From the NCBI GenBank assembly GCA_947447005.1, contig CANFHO010000020.1, positions 1 through 36,541 of the forward strand: a stretch of DNA of 36,541 bases. Reading direction: 5' to 3'. Origin of the DNA: Chitinophagaceae bacterium. GTDB taxonomy: Bacteria > Bacteroidota > Bacteroidia > Chitinophagales > Chitinophagaceae. Made by a program: the position numbers and the translations under genes. Under the pieces are notes generated by a model. The model saw only the letters and a list, made by a program, of their open reading frames with translations, was not told the DNA's origin and did not search any database. Positions within the stretch are counted from its first letter, which is position 1. Every line of letters starts with the position of its first letter. Positions 17,869 to 25,133 of this stretch are shown here, one piece after another.

Positions 17869-18879
17869 ATGAAATTTCAGGCAGGTGATAAGATCATTGT
17901 AGTAGCTACCCAGGAAAAGGGAGAAGTGGTTGAATGGATCGATAAGGAAATGTTATTGGTGGATGTGGATGGTATTCAATTTCCCGTATACAAGGATCAG
18001 ATTGATTTTCCGTATTTCAATGAATTCAACAAACCTAAATTACCAGTAAAGGTCAAGCAACAAATTGAACATATTCCGGTTGAAAAAAAGACAGTAAAGG
18101 AAAAGATTGTTGATGGCGTTTGGCTCTCTTTCTTTCCCATCCTTGATAAGGATGTTTTTGATGATGACATCATTTCCCATTTCAAGATTTATATCCTGAA
18201 TCATACACATGATGAGCTCACATTCGATCTTTCCATTTATTATGCCGATAAAAAGGAAATGGATCTGAAAAAGAATTTATCAGCTTTTGAAGACATCTAT
18301 CTCTTTGATATGCCTTTCGAACATTTGAATGATCAGCCTTCCTTTGAGTTTGATTTTGCTTTGCAAGTGACTGAAAAAAAACGTGCAAATCACTTTGAGG
18401 TAAAGTACAAGCCCAAGCCGAAACAATTTTTCAAAAAAGCGGAAGAACTCCTAAAAGAACAAAAGGCCTTTTTCAATGTTCTATTATATGATTTATACCC
18501 TGAAAAGCCTGATGAAGATGAAATGGATCTGGCTAAATTAAGCTCTGCAGGATTTAAAGTGTACAGGGCTGAAAAGTATAAGTCGCATTTGCCTCCTGCA
18601 AGAACATTGATAGATTTACACATAGAAAAACTGGTAGATAAACATCAAGGCATGGATGCTACATCCATTCTCGGCATACAACTGAATGCTTTTGAAAAAT
18701 TTTATGATCAGGCAATCCTTCATCACCTCCCCAATATTATTGTTATCCATGGAGTAGGGAAGGGTGTTTTAAAAGATGAATTGCATGAGCTCCTTCGTTA
18801 TAAAAAAGAAGTAAAATCCTTCATCAATAAATACGATCCCAATTTCGGCTATGGAGCAACAGAAATCTATTTCAATTAG
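17869..18879 (+). CDS. DUF2027 protein with C-terminal Smr domain
   Basis: A 336-residue cytoplasmic protein typical of Bacteroidota. The N-terminal 60 residues (FQAGDKIIVVATQEKGEVVEWI...FPVYKDQIDFP) resemble a small SH3-like barrel. The middle (about 85-240) is the DUF2027-type beta region. The C-terminal 90 residues are an Smr domain: DLHIEKL near 250 and the HGVGKGVLKDEL loop from H294, which in MutS2-type proteins gives nuclease activity. Function in this family is unknown; involvement in RNA or DNA processing is a guess from the Smr domain. It is a single gene with its own promoter and a large terminator hairpin. Confidence 0.85.
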   Translation: MKFQAGDKIIVVATQEKGEVVEWIDKEMLLVDVDGIQFPVYKDQIDFPYFNEFNKPKLPVKVKQQIEHIPVEKKTVKEKIVDGVWLSFFPILDKDVFDDDIISHFKIYILNHTHDELTFDLSIYYADKKEMDLKKNLSAFEDIYLFDMPFEHLNDQPSFEFDFALQVTEKKRANHFEVKYKPKPKQFFKKAEELLKEQKAFFNVLLYDLYPEKPDEDEMDLAKLSSAGFKVYRAEKYKSHLPPARTLIDLHIEKLVDKHQGMDATSILGIQLNAFEKFYDQAILHHLPNIIVIHGVGKGVLKDELHELLRYKKEVKSFINKYDPNFGYGATEIYFN

Positions 18880-18893
18880 TATTTGCAGATATT

Positions 18894-19004
18894 AGGCAAA
18901 GAGGCAAAGAGGCAACGAGTGTTGAAACAGTTACCAATGCTCGATTTGTTTTTAGTTGATTTTTTTACATTATTCTCCTTGCCTCCTTGCCTCTTTGCCT
19001 TTTT
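18894..19004 (+). terminator. Octamer-repeat hairpin with T-run
   Basis: Three 8-mers of AGGCAAAG type (18894-18917) face three of CTTTGCCT type (18977-19000) across a loop of about 59 nt, followed by TTTT. It begins 14 nt after the stop of the Smr gene. Arms made of tandem repeats can pair in several registers. It is probably the terminator that separates this gene from the RNase P RNA. Confidence 0.65.
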
Positions 19005-19010
19005 AAAATC

Positions 19011-19038
19011 TAACCCCTAACTCCTAACCCCTAATTTC
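19011..19038 (-). repeat. Heptamer array TAACCCC at the rnpB promoter
   Basis: Units TAACCCC, TAACTCC, TAACCCC and a degenerate TAATTTC end 1 bp before the rnpB -7 box. The region where a -33 element would lie is therefore made of repeat. It is related to the three-unit array at about 4.53 kb. Confidence 0.75.
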
Positions 19039-19039
19039 T

Positions 19040-19047
19040 TATCTTTG
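19040..19047 (+). promoter_or_regulatory. Promoter -7 box of rnpB
   Basis: TATCTTTG fits TAnnTTTG and ends 4 nt before the first base of the P1 helix of RNase P RNA, as expected if transcription starts at the mature 5' end. Confidence 0.65.
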
Positions 19048-19050
19048 ATC

Positions 19051-19415
19051 TGTTGCGTACTACGCTATCGCGGCAGGTAACTGACGAGGAAAGTCCGGAC
19101 AGCACAGAGCATCGCACCGGTGAATAGCCGGGTCTCGCTTGCGGGAACAGACAGTGCCACAGAAAATAACCGTCTCGTGCAAACGGGATAAGGGTGAAAA
19201 CGGGAGGTAAGAGCTCCCGGCATCCTTCAGTAATGTGGGATGGGGGTAAACCTTGCGTGCTGAAATGCCACATAGGTTTTGGTATCCGAAAGGATGGTAG
19301 GTTGCTCGCCTGCCCTGAAAAGGCCAAAATGGGTAGGCAGCTTGATTCCGTTGAGTAATTGGCGGGACAGATAAATGATAGCCTTGCACAGAATCCGGCT
19401 TATTGTTCGCAACAC
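19051..19415 (+). ncRNA. rnpB: RNase P RNA, bacterial class A
   Basis: The catalytic RNA that cuts the 5' leader from pre-tRNAs. Two universal blocks are present: GAGGAAAGTCCGGACA near the 5' end and ACAGAATCCGGCTTA near the 3' end, which pair to form helix P4. The outer P1 helix pairs GTTGCG (from 19052) with CGCAAC (ending 19413). The length of about 365 nt and the general order of helices fit the ancestral (class A) type. Ends are set from P1 and could be off by a few bases. The promoter box lies just upstream and an intrinsic terminator just downstream. Confidence 0.97.
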
Positions 19416-19426
19416 CGCATTAAAAA

Positions 19427-19450
19427 ACCGGTCAAATGACCGGTTTTCCT
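19427..19450 (+). terminator. Intrinsic terminator of rnpB
   Basis: A perfect hairpin AACCGGTCA / TGACCGGTT with a 2-nt AA loop, then TTCCTAT. It can also serve the convergent gene on the minus strand. Confidence 0.85.
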
Positions 19451-19469
19451 ATATGTGTGCTTTTATAGA

Positions 19470-20039
19470 TTACTCTGCGTTTTCAGTGCTGAATGTTCTG
19501 TTGATCGATACATCACTTCTATACAACACTTCAGAACTCACCTTCAAATAATTTTCCAGATAAAAATCAAAATTGATATCGTTGTCGGCCAAAGAATAGA
19601 TATTGGTTGATGGCATCAATAAATTATAAGCAAAAAACAAATTATTCAATTCGTCATCAGACATTGCATTGTTACTGCCAAAACTTAACCTGTAATTAGA
19701 AAAAAATGCATCATTGATTTCTTTATCAGCTTCAACCATATCTGGAGCCATCAGGGTAGGATTTGTATTTTCCCTGATCAACTTGACCATATTCATATGG
19801 ATTTCCCTGTCTGCAATTTTGATTGTTTTTATACTCGGAAGATTGATCAGGATGGCATCCCTTGTATCTGCAGGATTGTTGTGTTTTACCACTTTATTGC
19901 TGTCTTCTCCTTCTTTTAGATTTGGAGTAGATGCTGCAAATGAACTGCCAGAGATTAAAATAAGTCCTAAGAAAAGAACATTGATGATTTTCAAAAATCC
20001 GGATGTCCTGAATTTGTCGGTATGTAAGATTGTTTTCAT
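19470..20039 (-). CDS. Small secreted protein of unknown function
   Basis: 189 residues, not recognised. The N-terminus MKTILHTDKFRTSGFLKI is basic, followed by a hydrophobic stretch ending SSFAAS at about residue 37, a likely Sec signal peptide. The mature part is acidic, with an all-helical look (NDAFFSNYRLSFGSNNAMSDDELNNLFFAYNLLMPS). No metal-binding cysteines or lipobox are present. Its mRNA should start with a folded leader of about 105 nt (described separately), which is unusual for a gene of this size. It is convergent with rnpB and shares the rnpB terminator. Confidence 0.7.
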   Translation of the reverse strand: MKTILHTDKFRTSGFLKIINVLFLGLILISGSSFAASTPNLKEGEDSNKVVKHNNPADTRDAILINLPSIKTIKIADREIHMNMVKLIRENTNPTLMAPDMVEADKEINDAFFSNYRLSFGSNNAMSDDELNNLFFAYNLLMPSTNIYSLADNDINFDFYLENYLKVSSEVLYRSDVSINRTFSTENAE

Positions 20040-20080
20040 AATGCTATTTTAAATATTTTAGTTCTATACATTGCAAGGTA

Positions 20081-20148
20081 CTTGTCTTAAAAATAAGCCC
20101 TTGATTTCATTGGGCTTTCGTTGTAACTGATTTCTCATCTAAGACAAG
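20081..20148 (-). promoter_or_regulatory. Structured 5' leader of the small secreted protein mRNA
   Basis: An outer stem of nine perfect pairs (CTTGTCTTA at 20081-20089 with TAAGACAAG at 20140-20148) encloses an inner hairpin AAGCCC/GGGCTT (20095-20100 with 20112-20117). A -7 promoter box lies immediately upstream, so the transcript would begin at or just next to the outer stem. The remaining 41 nt to the ATG look unstructured. It is not a riboswitch class I recognise. It could be a stabilising 5' stem or a sensor. Confidence 0.5.
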
Positions 20149-20149
20149 G

Positions 20150-20157
20150 CAAAGGTA
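20150..20157 (-). promoter_or_regulatory. Promoter -7 box of the small secreted protein gene
   Basis: Reads TACCTTTG on the minus strand, an exact TAnnTTTG match, with CTTG 18 nt upstream as a possible -33 element. It places the transcription start at about 20143-20146, on the outer stem of the leader. Confidence 0.55.
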
Positions 20158-20369
20158 AGAAGGTTTAATCAAACTCAAGAATGTATTTGTTAATAAAATT
20201 TAAATATTTCTAATAGATCGAAGAATGGATGTAAAAAGTTGTGGTAGAACGATGAAAAATGGGGTATTAATAGATATTTTTCAAAAAACTAGGTAATTCT
20301 ACGTATTCGGATTAGACAAAAGGATGTACCTACCAATAAAATTGGTAAAAAAAGAAAGATGAAAATGGA
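20158..20369. other. AT-rich intergenic stretch
   Basis: About 210 bp with no coding frame or RNA gene that I can support. It contains a small perfect hairpin TACCAAT/ATTGGTA (20331-20347) with a 3-nt loop, just past the stop of the small membrane protein gene. No U-run follows in that gene's direction, so its role as a terminator is weak. Confidence 0.4.
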
Positions 20370-20519
20370 TTAAATAAGATCCAAAGCCTTCACAAATGTT
20401 GTTACCAATGGAACAACAGTAAGAGATACCAATGAAGGAATGAATAGGTATGTTACAACAGACAGCGCGACAGAAAGAAGAAACAAGATCCAGAATGTAT
20501 TTTTAGCGCTCTTGGTCAT
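20370..20519 (-). CDS. 49-residue single-pass membrane protein
   Basis: A short frame, MTKSAKNTFWILFLLSVALS... ending VKALDLI. After six polar and basic residues comes a hydrophobic helix (about 8-28), then a second mildly hydrophobic stretch (about 30-43). ATG is preceded at 15 nt by an exact TAnnTTTG promoter box on the same strand. There is no similarity I recognise. Basic-in topology would put the N-terminus in the cytoplasm. The promoter, start codon and hydrophobic pattern together make it a real candidate gene, although its short length leaves doubt. Confidence 0.6.
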   Translation of the reverse strand: MTKSAKNTFWILFLLSVALSVVTYLFIPSLVSLTVVPLVTTFVKALDLI

Positions 20520-20534
20520 GGTAAATGATTTGTG

Positions 20535-20542
20535 CAAATATA
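20535..20542 (-). promoter_or_regulatory. Promoter -7 box of the 49-residue protein gene
   Basis: Reads TATATTTG on the minus strand, matching TAnnTTTG, 15 nt before the ATG. No -33 TTTG at the standard distance is visible. Confidence 0.45.
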
Positions 20543-20655
20543 CGAACTGTCCATTTTTATATTCCTTCTAACACATAATTTTTCCAAAAAAAATAAATGT
20601 GTAAAGAATACGCTAATGAAATAACATGTACCTTAGATAACCCTAACAGATTTTG

Positions 20656-23340
20656 ATGAAACTAGAGCTATTTTTGAGATTTTCTACTCAGCCAGGACAA
20701 AACCTAAAAGTTTTTGGCAACAGTCCTTCCCTAGGAAGTGGCGCTGTTGAAAAGGCGATTCCCATGAGCTATGTGAATCACCATTTCTGGCATGTTGCTA
20801 TTGAAATAGAAAATGATGCATTACATCACGAATCACAACTTCAATACAGTTATCTATTGGAAGATAACCAGGGAATTCAAATTCAGGACTGGGGTAAACA
20901 CAGATCCATTCATATTCATCAAGGCTTGACAGGACTTTCCATATTAGATACTTGGAACCACATGGGGGCTACAGAAAATACATTCTTTACTTCCCCTTTT
21001 TCACAGATTTATCTCAAACAAAACAGGGACATTCATCCTTTACCCAAGCTATCCAAAAAACTTCGATTCACTACCGTAGCTCCTTTGCTTCCAGAAAATG
21101 AATCCCTCTGCATCCTGGGCAGTGTGAAAGAACTGGGCTCTTGGTCTCCTTCTGAAGCCATTCCAATGCAGTTCAACGGTCATGAATGGTTTGTGGACGT
21201 TGAAACATCAGGATATCTGAATATCATCGAATATAAATATGGTTTCCTGAATGCAAATGGACTTTTTTCCAGATTTGAAGATGGTAATAACAGGTCTTTC
21301 CGCCAATTGCCTGCCATAAAAGACAGCCTGCTTGTTCAGGATTGTTTTGTTCGTATGAATAACACAGATTGGAAAGGGGCTGGCATTGCAGTTCCAGTAT
21401 TCAGTCTGCGTTCTGAACAAAGTCTGGGTGTGGGTGAATTCACCGACATCAAAAAACTGGTGGATTGGGCTGAAAAAGTATCTCTTAAAATGGTGCAACT
21501 TCTTCCGGTAAACGATACTACCTGCACACATTCTTATTTGGATTCCTACCCATATGCAGCCATTTCTGCATTCGCCTTACACCCGCTCTATGCCAATATT
21601 TCTGCTATCGCAGGAAAAAAATATGCTGAAAAACTAAAACCATTTATATCTAAACGGGACGCATTGAATCAACTCATAGGAGTTGATTATGATGCAGTGA
21701 TGAAATTGAAGTGGGAGGCATTGAATATTTTATATACACAATTGCATCAGGAAATTTTTGCTTCAGCAGATTATCAATCTTTCTTTTCTCAAAATCAGTA
21801 TTGGCTCGTTCCTTATGCTGCATATAGTTATTTACGTGATCTAAATGGAAAGGCAGAACCTTCTACTTGGGGTAAATATGCAGTATATAATGCATCTGTT
21901 ATTGAGGAACTGACTTCTGCTCATTCAGAACATTTTAATCAAATTGCCCTTCACTATTTTATACAATACCATTTGCATTGTCAGTTGAAAGATGCACATG
22001 ATTATGCCAATGAAAGGGGAATTTTGTTGAAAGGAGATATCGCCATTGGTGTCCATAAGAATGGGGTAGATGCATGGATGCAGCCTGAGATTTACCATCT
22101 CGACATGCAAGCGGGAGCACCACCGGATGATTTTGCAGTAAGCGGACAAAACTGGGGTTTCCCAACCTATAATTGGAAAACCATGAAAGAGGATGGCTAT
22201 GCCTGGTGGAAGCAACGCTTCAAACAAATGTCTTATTATTTTGATGCCTTCCGTATAGATCATATCCTCGGTTTTTTCAGGATTTGGTCAATTCCATCGC
22301 ATGCGGTGGAAGGAATTATGGGGCATTTCGTTCCTGCCATTCCTGTTCATCTTCATGAATTTTCTCAAAGAGGTATTTGGTTTGATCTTGATCGTTTTTG
22401 CAAGCCATACATCACTAAAGAAATCATTTGGGAAATGGCAGGCGAACGTACTCCTGAAATACATCACTTTCTTCGAAACTATGATGGCATCTATGTTTTC
22501 AAAGAAGAATTTGATACACAACGTAAACTGGAAGCCTATTTCAATGCACTTGATCAAGTGGATGACAATCACACTCTCAAACAGATTCTATATAATTTAC
22601 ATAGCAATGTAATCTTATGGAAAGATCCTTCAACACATGATCAGTTCCATTTCAGATTCAATGCAGCCGATACCTTATCCTATAAGCATTTGGATGATCA
22701 TGCCAAACACCAACTTTGGGAATTATATGTTGATTATTTCTTCAAACGTCAGGATGAAATTTGGCGGGAAGAAGCATTGGAAAAATTACCTGCATTGAAG
22801 CGTAGTACCGATATGTTGGTTTGTGGTGAAGATCTTGGTTTGGTTCCTGCCTGTGTGCCAGGTGTCATGAGTGGAATGGGCTTCCTCAGTATGGAAGTGC
22901 AGCGCATGCCCAAACAACTCAATATCAATTTCTTCAACCCTGCCACGGCACCGTATTTGTCGGTTGTAACACCATCTACACACGACATGAGTACGATCCG
23001 AGAATGGTGGGAAGAAGACAGACAGAAGTCGCAACAATTCTACAACGAACAACTCGGTCAACATGGCTCTGCTCCACATTATGCTGAAACACATATCGTT
23101 CGTTCCGTAATCCTGCAACATTTATGGTCTCCTGCCATGTGGTCGATTTTCCAATTGCAGGATCTCTTTGCCATGCACGAAAACCTTCGTGTAGAGCTTC
23201 CTTCAGACGAGCGCATTAATATTCCAGGAGATTCAAAGCATTACTGGAGATTCCGAATGAACAAGAATATAGAAGACCTCCTACAAGAAGATACATTCAA
23301 TGAGGAGTTGAAGAGATTGATTACCCAAGCAGGGAGGTAG
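20656..23340 (+). CDS. malQ: 4-alpha-glucanotransferase, DPE2-type (two CBM20 + GH77)
   Basis: Transfers glucan segments between maltodextrins or onto glycogen-like acceptors. The 894 residues comprise two N-terminal starch-binding CBM20-like domains (about 1-105 and 125-235; the second has LCILGSVKELGSWSPSEAIPM) followed by a GH77 barrel. Catalytic residues are visible: nucleophile in FDAFRIDHILG (D535), acid/base in GEDLGLVP (E725) and the third acid in STHDMS (D777). The roughly 190 residues between D535 and E725 are about 140 more than in E. coli or Thermus MalQ. That insert together with the CBM20 pair is the plan of plant DPE2, which uses maltose. A TTG one codon upstream is open, but ATG is the natural start. 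Cytoplasmic, with no signal peptide and no maltose operon nearby. Confidence 0.94.
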   Translation: MKLELFLRFSTQPGQNLKVFGNSPSLGSGAVEKAIPMSYVNHHFWHVAIEIENDALHHESQLQYSYLLEDNQGIQIQDWGKHRSIHIHQGLTGLSILDTWNHMGATENTFFTSPFSQIYLKQNRDIHPLPKLSKKLRFTTVAPLLPENESLCILGSVKELGSWSPSEAIPMQFNGHEWFVDVETSGYLNIIEYKYGFLNANGLFSRFEDGNNRSFRQLPAIKDSLLVQDCFVRMNNTDWKGAGIAVPVFSLRSEQSLGVGEFTDIKKLVDWAEKVSLKMVQLLPVNDTTCTHSYLDSYPYAAISAFALHPLYANISAIAGKKYAEKLKPFISKRDALNQLIGVDYDAVMKLKWEALNILYTQLHQEIFASADYQSFFSQNQYWLVPYAAYSYLRDLNGKAEPSTWGKYAVYNASVIEELTSAHSEHFNQIALHYFIQYHLHCQLKDAHDYANERGILLKGDIAIGVHKNGVDAWMQPEIYHLDMQAGAPPDDFAVSGQNWGFPTYNWKTMKEDGYAWWKQRFKQMSYYFDAFRIDHILGFFRIWSIPSHAVEGIMGHFVPAIPVHLHEFSQRGIWFDLDRFCKPYITKEIIWEMAGERTPEIHHFLRNYDGIYVFKEEFDTQRKLEAYFNALDQVDDNHTLKQILYNLHSNVILWKDPSTHDQFHFRFNAADTLSYKHLDDHAKHQLWELYVDYFFKRQDEIWREEALEKLPALKRSTDMLVCGEDLGLVPACVPGVMSGMGFLSMEVQRMPKQLNINFFNPATAPYLSVVTPSTHDMSTIREWWEEDRQKSQQFYNEQLGQHGSAPHYAETHIVRSVILQHLWSPAMWSIFQLQDLFAMHENLRVELPSDERINIPGDSKHYWRFRMNKNIEDLLQEDTFNEELKRLITQAGR

Positions 23341-23375
23341 AAGATAAAAGAGAAAAGATAAAAGATAAAAGTGAA
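23341..23375 (+). repeat. Heptamer array AAGATAA, 5 units, right at a stop codon
   Basis: Five 7-bp units (AAGATAA, AAGAGAA, AAGATAA, AAGATAA, AAGTGAA) begin at the base after the TAG stop of the glucanotransferase gene. They form another purine-rich member of the heptamer family. Confidence 0.8.
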
Positions 23376-23390
23376 GAATAATCAGTGAAA

Positions 23391-23910
23391 TAAACCGTTA
23401 CATTTTTTATTATTTATATTAAAAAGCGTTAGCCCCGAAGGGGCTTTGCGATTTCTGCCGAAGGCAGGATGTTGCCGTCGGCTTTAGCCGACGGAATCAT
23501 AAAGGAATGCTTTAAATCTAAAATAAAGATTGAAAAAGATATCAAAAGTTCATTGAATGAAGATTGAAATAAGGAATTACATTTTTTTCCTCTATGTTAA
23601 AAAGCGTTAGCCCCGAAGGGGCTTTGCGTTTCCTGCCGAAGGCAGGATGTTGCCGTCGGCTTTAGCCGACGGAATCATAAAGGAATGCTTTAAATCTAAA
23701 ATAAAGATTGAAAAAGATATAAAAAGTTCATTGAATGAAGATTGAAATAAGGAATTACATTTTTTTCCTCTATGTTAATAAGCGTTAGCCCCGAAGGGGC
23801 TTTGCGATTCCTGCCGAAGGCAGGATGTTGCCGTCGGCTTTAGCCGACGGAATCATAAAGGAATGCTTCAAATCTAAAATAAAGATTGAAAAAGATATAA
23901 AATGTTCATT
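23391..23910 (+). repeat. Three tandem 178-bp REP-like units
   Basis: The landmark GCGTTAGCCCCGAAGG occurs at 23426, 23604 and 23782, exactly 178 bp apart. Units differ by only a few substitutions. The first is degenerate upstream of the landmark and the third is cut after about 130 bp, giving roughly 2.9 copies. Each unit holds three palindromes: AGCCCC-GAA-GGGGCT, CTGCC-GAA-GGCAG and GCCGTCGGC-TTTA-GCCGACGG. An AT-rich part of about 95 bp follows. No coding frame spans it. It sits between two plus-strand genes. The GC-rich palindromes resemble REP elements mobilised by IS200-like (RAYT) transposases, but none is in the window. Confidence 0.9.
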
Positions 23911-23915
23911 TTTGT

Positions 23916-23942
23916 ATTCCGTCGGCTGAAGCCGACGGCAAC
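23916..23942 (-). repeat. Inverted copy of the GCCGTCGGC palindrome
   Basis: Directly after the truncated third unit lies CCGTCGGCTGAAGCCGACGG flanked by ATT and CAAC. On the minus strand this reproduces the third hairpin of the 178-bp unit and its GGAAT flank, with one loop change. An inverted palindrome next to direct copies is the layout of paired REP sequences. Confidence 0.75.
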
Positions 23943-23948
23943 ATTTTC

Positions 23949-23970
23949 AAGCCGACTAAAGTCGGCTTTT
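23949..23970 (+). terminator. Intrinsic terminator with REP-like stem
   Basis: AAGCCGAC and GTCGGCTT pair perfectly (8 bp) around TAAA, followed by TT. The stem sequence is a shortened relative of the neighbouring REP palindromes. It lies 50 bp before the epimerase gene and may stop transcription from the glucanotransferase side. Confidence 0.65.
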
Positions 23971-24019
23971 ATTAATAGAAACCCCGAGGTGGCTTGACAG
24001 AACTGGAAAATATAACTTC

Positions 24020-25036
24020 ATGCTTAAAATTCGTCACTGGAAATCTGATCTACCTTTCATTTATCCTTTTACCATTTCCAAAGGAACCAAAACACATCAG
24101 CCTTCGTTGATCGTGGAGATTACCTGGCCGAATGGAATGAAAGGTTATGGCGAAGCACCAGCTATTGCATATTATGATGTAACCGTGGAGGCCATGCAGG
24201 AAGTGTTGGAGTCAAAGCGAAAGGTGGTTGAATCCTTTGCCTTCATGGATCCCAAGCGTTTCTGGCATTTTTTGCATCACTTGTTTCCGAAGGATCCTTT
24301 TTTGGTTTGTGCGTTGGACATGGCAGGGTGGGATCTATGGGGGAAGATCAAGCGCAAGCCCTTGCATGAGGTATGGGGATTGGACATGCAGAAGTCGCCA
24401 GAAACTGATTACACAATAGGTATTGATCCGATTGAGATCATGTTGAAAAAGATAGCTGAGAACCCTGCTCCCATATATAAAATCAAAGTAGGGGGTGAAG
24501 ACGATTTAAACAAACTCAAGGAAATCAGAAAACATACGGATGCGAATCTTCGTGTTGATGCCAATGCTGGATGGACTTTCGAACAAGCGTTGGAGATCAT
24601 TCCGGTGTTGGAAACATTGGGGGTGGAGTTGATTGAGCAGCCACTTCACAAAGATGATTATGAAGGCAGCGCAAAGTTGCGAGGTATTTCATCCATACCA
24701 ATCATAGCCGATGAATCATGTGTAGGTATCGCTGATGTGGTTAAATGCAAGGATGTCTTTGATGGCATCAATATCAAGCTCACCAAATGTTCTGGAATAA
24801 CACTAGCCATGGATATGATTAAGATTGCCCGATCACATCATATGAAGATCATGTTGGGCTGCATGAATGAATCTTCGGTTGGTACTGCAGCCATGGTACA
24901 TCTTTCACCTCTGGTAGATTATCTCGATGCCGATGGGCCTTTGTTGTTGGCAGAAGACATTGCCACGGGACTCACATACACCCAACATAGGATCAGTCCT
25001 TCGACAAAATTCGGATTGGGTGTGGATATCCTCTGA
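24020..25036 (+). CDS. Dipeptide epimerase (L-Ala-D/L-Glu epimerase type, enolase superfamily)
   Basis: Probably racemises the second residue of dipeptides released from murein, allowing L-Ala-D-Glu recycling. The 338 residues include a capping domain (1-120) and a modified TIM barrel. The KxK base motif is KIK (154-156), metal ligands are in RVDANAGW (D180), LIEQP (E206) and IADES (D231), and the opposite lysine is in NIKLTKCSG (K253). The DADGP motif (303-307) matches the substrate-amine-binding DxDGP of characterised dipeptide epimerases, which separates them from muconate enzymes. Substrate preference may differ from L-Ala-L-Glu. It appears as a single gene after the repeat array. Confidence 0.88.
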   Translation: MLKIRHWKSDLPFIYPFTISKGTKTHQPSLIVEITWPNGMKGYGEAPAIAYYDVTVEAMQEVLESKRKVVESFAFMDPKRFWHFLHHLFPKDPFLVCALDMAGWDLWGKIKRKPLHEVWGLDMQKSPETDYTIGIDPIEIMLKKIAENPAPIYKIKVGGEDDLNKLKEIRKHTDANLRVDANAGWTFEQALEIIPVLETLGVELIEQPLHKDDYEGSAKLRGISSIPIIADESCVGIADVVKCKDVFDGINIKLTKCSGITLAMDMIKIARSHHMKIMLGCMNESSVGTAAMVHLSPLVDYLDADGPLLLAEDIATGLTYTQHRISPSTKFGLGVDIL

Positions 25037-25098
25037 AAATGTGCATTATTAATCGCTTGTTTATATAGGTGAGTGATCTTAATTTATTAGCTTTATCT

Positions 25099-25111
25099 GG
25101 TCAATTTGACC
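25099..25111. promoter_or_regulatory. 13-bp palindrome GGTCAATTTGACC
   Basis: A perfect odd palindrome (6+1+6) 22 bp upstream of the ATG of the broken LamG gene. TTAGCTTTAT close by weakly resembles a -7 box. It may be an operator, but could occur by chance. Confidence 0.3.
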
Positions 25112-25133
25112 GTTCTACCAAGCTAACTTCTTT

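Noticed and set aside
19031..19415. Open frames of 62-109 codons on the minus strand
   Set aside because: They lie over the RNase P RNA, whose conserved P4 blocks and P1 pairing explain the sequence.
20331..20347. Intrinsic terminator at hairpin TACCAAT/ATTGGTA
   Set aside because: The stem is AT-rich and the A-run lies on the side that gives no U-run after the hairpin for the gene it would serve.
23391..23910. CRISPR array
   Set aside because: The 178-bp units are nearly identical along their whole length, with no variable spacers and no cas genes.
23391..24019. Insertion sequence
   Set aside because: No transposase frame or terminal inverted repeats bound the region; only REP-like palindromes are present.
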